From positions 34,189,006 through 34,253,005 of the forward strand of contig NC_080176.1 of the NCBI RefSeq assembly GCF_950295315.1: 64,000 nt of DNA. The letters are read 5' to 3'. The stretch's first letter is position 1. Each line of letters opens with the position of its first letter. Under the pieces are notes generated by a model that worked only from the letters and a program-made list of their open reading frames with translations, was not told the origin of the DNA and ran no database searches. Source of the DNA: Erinaceus europaeus. Lineage: Eukaryota; Chordata; Mammalia; Eulipotyphla; Erinaceidae. Shown here in pieces: positions 56,901-64,000 of this stretch. Position numbers and translations under genes: made by a program.

Positions 56901-59073
56901 TGTTAATTTTTAGCCTAACACCTTACTGTATTGCCTGATGATTTCCAAAAGCTTCTTACTGGATTCCTTAAGTTTTTCTATGTATACTATCATGTCATAT
57001 GCAAATAGGGAGAGTTTGACTTCTTCTCTTTCAATATGTATCCCTTTAATTCCTTGCTCCCGCCTAATTGTTATGGCAAGAACTTCCAACACTATGTTGA
57101 ATAGTAATGGTGATAGTGGGCAGCCCTGTCTAGTACCTGATTGGAGGGGAAATGCTTCCATTTTTTCACCATTGAGTATGATGTTGGCTGTAGGTTTTGC
57201 TATATATAGACTCCACTATCTTCAGGAATTTTCTATCTATTCCCATTTTTTGCAGTGTTTTGATCATAAAGGTATGTTGTATTTTGTCAAAGGCTTTCTA
57301 TGCATCTATAGATATGACCATGTGGTTTTTGGTCTTGCTTTTGTTGATGGGGTAGATCACGTTGATTGATTTACGTATATTAAACCAACCTTGTATGCCT
57401 GGGATAAACCCCACTTGGTCATGATAAATAATCTTTTTAATATACTGCTGTATCCAGTTTGGTTAGAATTTTGTTCAATATTGTAGCATCTATGTTCATC
57501 AGAGATATTGGTCTGTAGTTTTCTTTTTTGGTGTGTCTCTGTCTGCTTTTGGTATCAGAGTGATGTTGGTTTCATCAAAGCTGGCAGGGAGTATTCCAGT
57601 ATTTGCAATCTTCTGGAAGACTTTTAAAAGTAGAGGTATTAGTTCTTCTTTGAAAGTTTTGTAGAATTCATTTGTAAAACCAGGATTTTTCTCTTGGGAA
57701 GGTTTTTGATAACTATTTCAATTTCATTAGGTGTGATGGGCCTGTTCATGTTATCTAGTTCCTCTTTATGTAGTTTTGGAAGTTCCTAGGTATCTAGGAA
57801 ATCACCCATTTCTTCCATGTTCTCTAGTTTAGTGGCACATAGTTGTTCATAGAAGCCTCCCATGATATGTTGAATTTCTGCAGTGTCTGTTGTGATACCT
57901 CCTCTTTCATTTATGATATGATTTATTTGGGGTTTTGCCCTTTTTTTGTTTTGTGAATCTGGATAAAGGTTTGTCAATTTTGTTCACTCTTTCGAAGAAC
58001 CAACATTTACTTTCTTTGGTCTTTCGTATGGTTTTATTTTCAGTGTTATTTCTTTCTGCCCTAACTTTAGTGATTTCTGTCCTTCTGGTTGCTCTAGGGT
58101 TCCTTTTTTCATCTTCTTCTAGGTTTTTAAGATGTGAAATCAGGCTGTTTATTTGTGCCTTTTCTTGTTTCCTAATGTGTCCTTATATGGCTATGAACTT
58201 CCCTATCAGTACTGCCTTAAATGTGTCCCAAATATTTTGATAGCTTGTGTCTTCATTTTCATTGAGCTCTCAAGACATTTTAATTTCTTCCTTTATTTCC
58301 TCTTTGACCCAATAGTTGTTAAGTAGTTGAGCTTCCATACTTTAAGACTATTACTAATCTTTTGTTGATTGTTAAGTGTTAGTTTAATTGCACTGTGGTC
58401 TGAGAAGATGCTTGGGATGACTTCAATAAGTCTTGAATTTGCTGATGCCGTCTTTGTGGCCATACATATGGTCTATCCTTGAGAATGACCCATGTGGACT
58501 TGAGTAGAATGTGTATTCCAGTTTCCTGGGATGAATGACTCTGAAAATGTCTAATAGTTCTAGTTTATCTGTCTCCTCATTTAGCTCCCTCATGCCTTTA
58601 TTGATTTTCTGCCTGGATGATCTGTCAAGTTGAGAGAGTAGTAGGGTATTGAAGTCCCCTACTATGATTGTGTTGCTGTTAATATATTGCTGTAGCTCTT
58701 TCAGTAAATGTTTGATGTATTTAGATGGCTTCTCATTGGGTACATAGATGCTAATAATTGTTAAGTCCTCTTGATTGATTGATCCACTGAGCATTAAGTA
58801 GTGTCCATCCCTATTTTTTAAAATTTTATTTATTTTAAATTCTATCATGTCAGATATGAGAATAGCTGTTCTTGCCCTTTTTTTGTGGGCCATTGGCCTG
58901 TATGATAGTTTTCCACCCTTTCACTTTGAGTCTGTGTTTGTCTTGTTGAGTTAAGTGGGTTTCCTGTAGACAGCATATTGTTGGGTTGTGTTTTCTGATT
59001 CATCTTCTTACTCTGTGCCTTTCAATAGGTGAATTCAGGCCATTGACATTTATTGATATCAAAGATTGAAGAT
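53990..59073 (-). pseudogene. L1 copy A ORF2 remnant
   Basis: Pieces in order on the minus strand: the start of the endonuclease (NVNGLNSPIERH, near 59050), more endonuclease (58423-58893, with VGDFNT and SRIDH), reverse transcriptase (56910-57161, [13 protein letters not shown]), and the C-terminal part (55004-55366, [16 protein letters not shown]). The cysteine-rich end CWRGCG...CWWEC follows (54237-54470), with the last codons at about 53990. The catalytic FADD motif reads FAYD. Stops and frameshifts separate the pieces. Confidence 0.9.
55548..56845 (-). mobile_element. Element X copy 6 (5' module C + 3' module), antisense, inside L1 copy A
   Basis: It interrupts L1 ORF2, which runs up to 'CTGTATTTCATCC' on the left and resumes 'AATTTCTTCTAACTTAGTG' on the right. 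Left to right: AT tail, 3' module, a join near 'GGAATAGTGCAGATGAAGTG', module C ('AGTGAACCACCTGGAATGC', 'GTGGGCCCCACCCTAAGG'), then about 150 bp like an antisense L1 3' UTR ('CCACCACCAAAAGACTGTG', 'TTTACTTTGGTGCCC'). Minus-strand frame 55674-55946 is the 90-codon frame. The target duplication is only atttca, weak. Confidence 0.8.
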
Positions 59074-59358
59074 TTTTTAAAATATTTATTTATTTACTAC
59101 CTTTTGTTGCCTTTGTTGTTTTTATTGTTGTAATTATTATTGTTGCTATTGATGTTGTTGGATAGGACAGAAAGAAATGGAGAGAGGAGGGGAAGACAAA
59201 GAGGGGGAGAGTGATAGACACCTGCAGACCTGCTTCACCGCCTGTGAAGCAACTCCCCTGCAGGTGGGGAGCCAGGGGCTTGAACCAGGATCCTTACACT
59301 AGTCCTTGAGCTTTGCACCACCTGTGCTTAACCTGCTGCGCTACCACCCAACACCCCA
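59074..59358 (-). mobile_element. SINE-A short form, antisense, in L1 copy A
   Basis: attgaagat lies at 59065-59073 and 59359-59367. It separates the beginning of ORF2 from the inter-ORF region. Complete apart from small deletions. Confidence 0.93.
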
Positions 59359-59399
59359 ATTGAAGATATTTTAACTCCATTCTTGTGGAATTTTAGAGT

Positions 59400-60410
59400 G
59401 TTCTGATATATGTCCTATTTATGGTGGTCTGACTGTTTATAAGAGACCTTTCAGAACTTCTTTCAGGGCAGGTTTGGTGATAGTTGATTCTTTCAACTGT
59501 TACTTGTCTGAGAAAGTTTTTATGCCTCCATCTAGTCTAAATGACAGTCTACCAGGATACAGAAGTCTTGGTTGAAAGTCTTTCTCATTGAACACTCCAT
59601 AGATATCTTGCCATTCTCTTTTGGCCTGTAGTGTTTGTGTGGAGAAGTTTGCTGCTAATCTTATGGGTTTTCCTCTGTAGGTGACTCATTGTTTTTCTCT
59701 TGCAGCCTTCAGATTCCTTTCTTTATCCTTATTCCTTTCCATTCTAAATATGATGTGTCTTGGTGTCTTTAAGTCTGAGTTCATTCTGTTTGGGACCCTC
59801 TGGACTTCTTGAATCTTTATCTTTGATGTTGTCTAGACTAGGGAAGTTCTCATCAATTATGTCCTGAAGAATGCTTTCTTCCTCTCCCTCTCTTTCTTCC
59901 TGTGGTAAGGCCAATAATACGTATATTATTTCTTTTGAAGTCATCCCATAGGTCTCTGTTGTTGTTTTCATTATCTCTTAATCTCTTTTTGAGATCTCTT
60001 ACTTCTTTTTTACTTGTCTCTAATTTGTCCTAGATCTTGCTAATTTTGTCTTCAACTTCATTTATTCTATTTTCTCTCCTCTCTACTGTTTTCTAGAGTT
60101 CATCTATTTTGTTGCCATGTTCTGATACTGTTTTACCTTGCTCACCTAGTTGTGTTCTTAGCTCAGCTATTTCAGCTTTCAGCTCTCTAATAACCTTGAG
60201 ATAATTAGTGTTTTTTTCCAGAGTCTCATTTGTTGTTTCTGCATTTCTGATGACAATTCTTTTAAACTCTTTATTCACTCCTTTGATTATTTCCTTAGCT
60301 AGTGTTTGGATGTTGACCTCATTATTTTGTGCTCCACCCTTTGGGGGGCTTTTAACTGGACTCTTGTCCTGGTTCATTTCTCTAATATTTCTTCTTGTTG
60401 GTTTAACCAT
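59400..60410 (-). pseudogene. L1 copy A ORF1 remnant
   Basis: 60093-60410 opens with a Met and has a heptad-like stretch (LKAEIAELRTQLGEQGKTV) typical of the ORF1 coiled coil. 59744-59971 has IIDENFPSLDNIKDKDSRSP, the RNA-binding middle part. Sequence to about 59440 gives the C-terminal domain in another frame. The frames are broken between these parts. Confidence 0.85.
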
Positions 60411-61144
60411 TTTATATAGTATGTTATGAGGTACCTCTCTCAGTACTTTACAAATTAATGATCACTCTTGCCTGGATTGACTTGTGTCTAAGTAAGGTAA
60501 TTAAAGGGTTCACAGTTGTGGAAATTGACAGTTGTTTCATAATTATTTTAATCCTTGAGTTGGAGCTCAGTAGTTTAAAAGCCTCTTTTGTTCTTTTTCT
60601 TCCCTGTAGGCTATGGGAGCCTGAGGGCTTTTATACTCTAAGTTGGCTTCTTAGCTTAGTCACTGACTCCAGACCAAGAGATAAAGCAGGGTGGGGCAGA
60701 GATAATCCAGTGGTTATGCAAAGAGACTTTCACAGCCCTACCACTAGGCCACAGAGGTATAGATCTTTTCCTAAGTTTCCTAGCTAGTTTTCTGTCCCCT
60801 GGTGTCAACACAGGGCCTCCCTGCCACTGTTCCAGATTCTGAGGGCACTAGCAATGGAGACTCACAGTTGCATTTGGTGAGTCTCAGGGGAGTCCTCTCC
60901 TCCCTTCAGCCGTTCCCTTGTTGGCGAAACAGACTGGTTATGGTGTCTCAGCTGGTAAACTGCCAGACTGTTACCAGCCACTTAATCTCTCCCTAGGCTC
61001 CTCTCTGTCCATGAGCCACACGTGTTTGCACTCACTGGTGATTTGGTGGGTTCCTGAAGTCCTCCCAGGCCTGTCCTGTTGCGGTCCCAGATGGTCTCCT
61101 TTGGTCTTCCTAGTTGACCTGTGATCTGCTCTCTATATTTTAAC

Positions 61145-61485
61145 CAGAATTGCGAAAAATGACATTTGGAACACAGAGCAATTTGATGATTCATGCAGGA
61201 TACAAATATAAATAAAACCAAATCTCTGCCTAGTAAAGAAGACAGAGCTACAAGATATTTTCAGTACACTATAGTAAATATAGCAATAATCTGGAGTAGT
61301 TCAAATCTAAAATTTGGATCTACTCTAAAATTTTAGAAAACAGTCAAGAAACTGATCTTTTAATATGTGATAAAGTCACTATGGTAAATGGTATTTGCAA
61401 ATAAAATAAAAATAAAAGATAGGGTAAAGGAAAACTTTGAACTAAGGGTAGGCATGTAGAAAATTCTAGTGTTTAAGGAAAAGAT
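61145..61485. other. Intron beyond the L1, nothing recognised
   Basis: Starts with the right copy of the L1 target duplication and continues as unique-looking AT-rich sequence. Confidence 0.55.
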
Positions 61486-61487
61486 GA

Positions 61488-61684
61488 GGGGGCCAAGAAG
61501 TGGCATACCTGGTTAAGCACACACATTACAGTGCACAAGGATTCAGATTCAAACCCCTAGTCCCCACCTGCAGGGAAAAAGCATCTTGAGTGGTGAAGTG
61601 GGATTTCAGGTGTCTCTCTGTCTCTCTCCCTCCTCTCACAGTTTCTCTCTGTCTCTAAACAATAGTAAATAAATAAATAAATAT
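61488..61684 (+). mobile_element. SINE-B, sense
   Basis: 'GGGGGCCAAGAAGTGGCATA', 'CTGGTTAAGCACACACATTA', C/T-rich middle, AAATAAATAAATAAAT tail. Confidence 0.88.
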
Positions 61685-61685
61685 T

Positions 61686-63205
61686 AGGTTTTTTTATTTA
61701 AGAAAGGAGACACTAACAAACCCATAGGATAGGAAGGATACAACTCCACACAATTCCCACCAGCCAATCTCCATATCCCATCCCCTCCCCTGTTAGCTTT
61801 CCTATTCTCTATCTCTCTGGGAGTATGGACCCAGGGTCATTGTGGGTTGCAGAAGGTGGAAGGTCTGGCTTTTGTAACTGTTTCCCCACTGAACATGGGC
61901 ATTGACTGGTCAGTCCATACTCCCAGTCTGCCTCTCTCTTTCCCTAATAGGGTGGGTCTCTGGGGAAGCGGGGCTCCAGGACACATTGGTGGTGTCGTCA
62001 GTCCAGGGAAGTCTGGTCGGCATCATGCTGGCATCCGGAACCTGGTGGCTGAAAAGAGAGTTAACATACAAAGACAAACAAATTGTTGAACAATCATGGA
62101 CCTAATGGCTGGAATAATGCAGATGAAGTGTTGGTGGGGTACTTGCTGCAGATTCTTGTGTACTTCTGCTTTCAGGTATATATTTTTCCCTAGTGTATGG
62201 ACACCAGTGAACATATGCTCTATCTCAGGGGACCTGGTCTATATGTAGGTTTGGGGACTTTGTTAGGAAGTGAACCACCTGGAATGCAATTAGAGAATAC
62301 TATGAAATGAAAGGTCTCACCCGAGTAATGAAGCTGAAGTGTTGTCATTCCACACCTGAAGTCTCTGGACACAGTCTGATGTGAAGCATGCTGGGGTGGC
62401 ACTCGTTGCGTTGATTAGGTTGTGATTGTCGGATGAAATATTATTTGATATGCATTGAGAGAAGCATGCAGGAAAGTGGGCCCCACCCTAAGGTTCCAGG
62501 ACTGGGGGAAATATAGGCTCTATAGTGGAAATGTGAGGTTCCTGCTGTCTTAGGGTTCAAGAATACAATGGATAGTTATTGTTATCATCACATTATTTAG
62601 TAATTGGGTTAACTTTGAAGAGTCCCTTTGTTAGGATTTGCTGTATAATACCCAACATCTTGTATATAGCTGTGCCACTGGTTGCTTCTGTTCTCCCTGG
62701 TCTAGGCTTTTGAGAGAATCAACATATCAAAGACTCAGCCTATGTATTAAAAAATTCAGTCTGTGCTTTAAAAAGTTTGAGACAGGGAGTCGGGCGGTAG
62801 CGCAGCAGGTTAAGCACAGGTGGCGCAAAGCACAAGGACCGGAGGAAGGATCCCGGTTTGAGCCCCTGGCTCCCCACCTGCAGGGGAGTCGCTTCACAGG
62901 CGGTGAAGCAGGTCTACAGGTGTCTGTCTTTCACTCCCCCTCTCTGTCTTCCCCTCCTCTCTCCATTTCTCTCTGTCCTATCCAACAACGATGACATCAA
63001 TAATAACTACAACAATAAAACAACAAGGACAACAAAAGGGAATAAATAAATAAATAAATATTAAAAATTAAAAAAAAAGTTTGAGACATACAATCAATTT
63101 TCCCCTCTCATATTAATTAGTGATTACAAATTATTAGGAGTGTACATAGACACCATTCCCACCACCAAAAGACTGTGTCCCATCCCACTCCCCCACCCCC
63201 TGCAT
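61686..63205 (-). mobile_element. Element X copy 7 (5' module C + 3' module), antisense, split by a SINE
   Basis: Closely parallels 55548-56760 through the 3' module, the join and module C. The 90-codon frame here lacks its ATG and has a CGA-to-TGA stop. A SINE-A occupies 62785-63073. The element then continues to about 63205 ('CCACCACCAAAAGACTGTG'). Confidence 0.82.
62785..63073 (+). mobile_element. SINE-A short form, sense, with 15-bp duplication, in element X
   Basis: aaaaagtttgagaca lies at 62770-62784 and 63074-63088. Element X copy 6 at 56624-56660 reads through the same site without insertion, giving the empty-site sequence. Confidence 0.97.
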
Positions 63206-63295
63206 GTGTTTCTCTTATCTCTTCCCTCTCTATCTCTCCCTCTCTGCTCAGTTTCTCCTTGTCTCTAATAAATAAACAAGTAAAAATTAAAGTTT
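63206..63295 (+). mobile_element. SINE-B 3' fragment, sense
   Basis: C/T-rich 'CTCTATCTCTCCCTCTCTGC' and an AATAAATAAACAAG tail, without a head. Confidence 0.6.
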
Positions 63296-63349
63296 AAGTT
63301 TAAAAAGAAAAGAAAAACTAATTCTATAAATTAAAAGTGGTTAAGAAGA

Positions 63350-63955
63350 AAAGTGGGCAGTGGCATACCTGGTTGAGAATACGCATTACCATGAGCAAGG
63401 ACCCAAGTTCAAACCTGGGTCCTCACCTGCAGTGGGGAACTTCGTAAGTGGTAAAGCAATGTTGCTGATGTCTTTCTTTCTCTCTTCCTTTCTGTCCCCT
63501 CTTCCCTTTTCCTCTGTTTCTCTGTCCTATCAAATAAGATAAATAAATAAATATAAAATATAAAAATTTGGGGGATAGCATAATGATTATGCAAAGGACT
63601 TTCTTGCCTGAGGCTCTGAAGTCTGAGGTATAATCTTCAGCACTACTATACACCAGAGTTGAGCAGTGCTCTGGGAATTTAAAAAAAATTAGGTCAGGTG
63701 GTGGTGCCTAAAATACTAAGTGCAAGGATCTGAAGTGGAGCCCCCAGCTCCCCAGCTGCAGGAGAGAAGCTTCACAAAAAGCAAAGCAGGTCTGCAGGTA
63801 TCTTTCTTTCTCTCTCCCTATTTCCCTTTTCTCTCAATTTCCTTCTGTACTATCCAATAAAATGGAAAAAATGGCCACCAGGAGAGCATGCATAGTGCTT
63901 GTACCAAGTCCCAGCGACAACCCTGAAGACAAAAAAAGAAATTCAGAGAAAGCAA
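63350..63955 (+). mobile_element. Run of three sense SINEs: B, C, B
   Basis: SINE-B at 63350-63558 (GTGGCATACCTGGTTGAGAA). SINE-C at 63566-63685 (AATGATTATGCAAAGGACTT ... GAGCAGTGCTCTGGGAATTT). A further SINE-B with 3' block at 63693-63940 (GTCAGGTGGTGGTGCCTAAA ... CCAGCGACAACCCTGAAG). Confidence 0.85.
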
Positions 63956-64000
63956 ATATTAAAATGCATTCTTAATGAATTTTATCAGAGCACAGGTGAA

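Larger units (their letters stand above)
53738..61129 (-). mobile_element. L1 copy A, near full length, antisense, with target duplication
   Basis: Order on the minus strand: 5' UTR (about 61129-60411), ORF1, ORF2, 3' UTR and tail (to 53738). The site tctctatattttttaac at 53721-53737 recurs, two T shorter, at 61130-61144. This fits a single full-length insertion. Later insertions are element X (55548-56845) and a SINE-A (59074-59358). Without them the L1 is about 5.8 kb. All frames are broken. Confidence 0.92.

Overview
This is mammalian nuclear DNA: about 1% coding sequence in a dense bed of tRNA-derived SINEs and L1 fragments. It holds the first coding exons, on the + strand, of GREB1L (GREB1-like), recognised from the translated protein. 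The SINE families and L1 tails look like those of the European hedgehog (Erinaceus) lineage. That species call is from memory of the repeats and is an inference. No promoter, CpG island, first non-coding exon or 3' end of the gene was found, so the window lies inside the gene.

Gene layout: 1-21049 is intron upstream of the start codon. Six coding exons follow: 21053-21209 (ATG exon), 22252-22449, 34718-34894, 40225-40401, 42230-42352 and 53161-53289. They join in one open frame encoding residues 1-320 plus the first base of codon 321. Every junction is GT-AG, every intron is phase 1, and the five internal exons are all multiples of three (198, 177, 177, 123, 129 nt). Introns are about 1.0, 12.3, 5.3, 1.8 and 10.8 kb. 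The last one continues past the window.

Repeat layout, with working names: SINE-A (about 280 bp, 'GGGTTAAGCGCA' type, about 25 copies, in a short form and a long form with an extra 3' block); SINE-B (about 200-270 bp, 'CCTGGTTGAGCGCACA' type); SINE-C (about 120 bp, 'GTTATGCAAAGAGACTC' type); SINE-D (about 140 bp, 'GTGGATAAAGCACTGG' type). Many copies have intact 10-16 bp target-site duplications, so nesting order can be read directly. L1 material is mostly antisense to the gene. The main copy, 53738-61129, is nearly full length with its own target-site duplication and is broken by later insertions. A second L1 at 44105-48750 has lost ORF1 and the endonuclease.

A further recurring retroelement, here called element X, occurs at 9679-10089, 11724-12540, 21790-22136, 38818-39110, 47445-48309, 55548-56845 and 61686-63200. 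All but the 11724 copy carry the same 3' module, joined in longer copies to one of two alternative 5' modules. At least two copies have 12-13 bp target-site duplications. Three copies share an open frame of about 90 codons. It resembles an L1-family 3' region or a dependent retrotransposon and is the least familiar thing here. Nothing suggests a prokaryotic, viral or CRISPR-type system.
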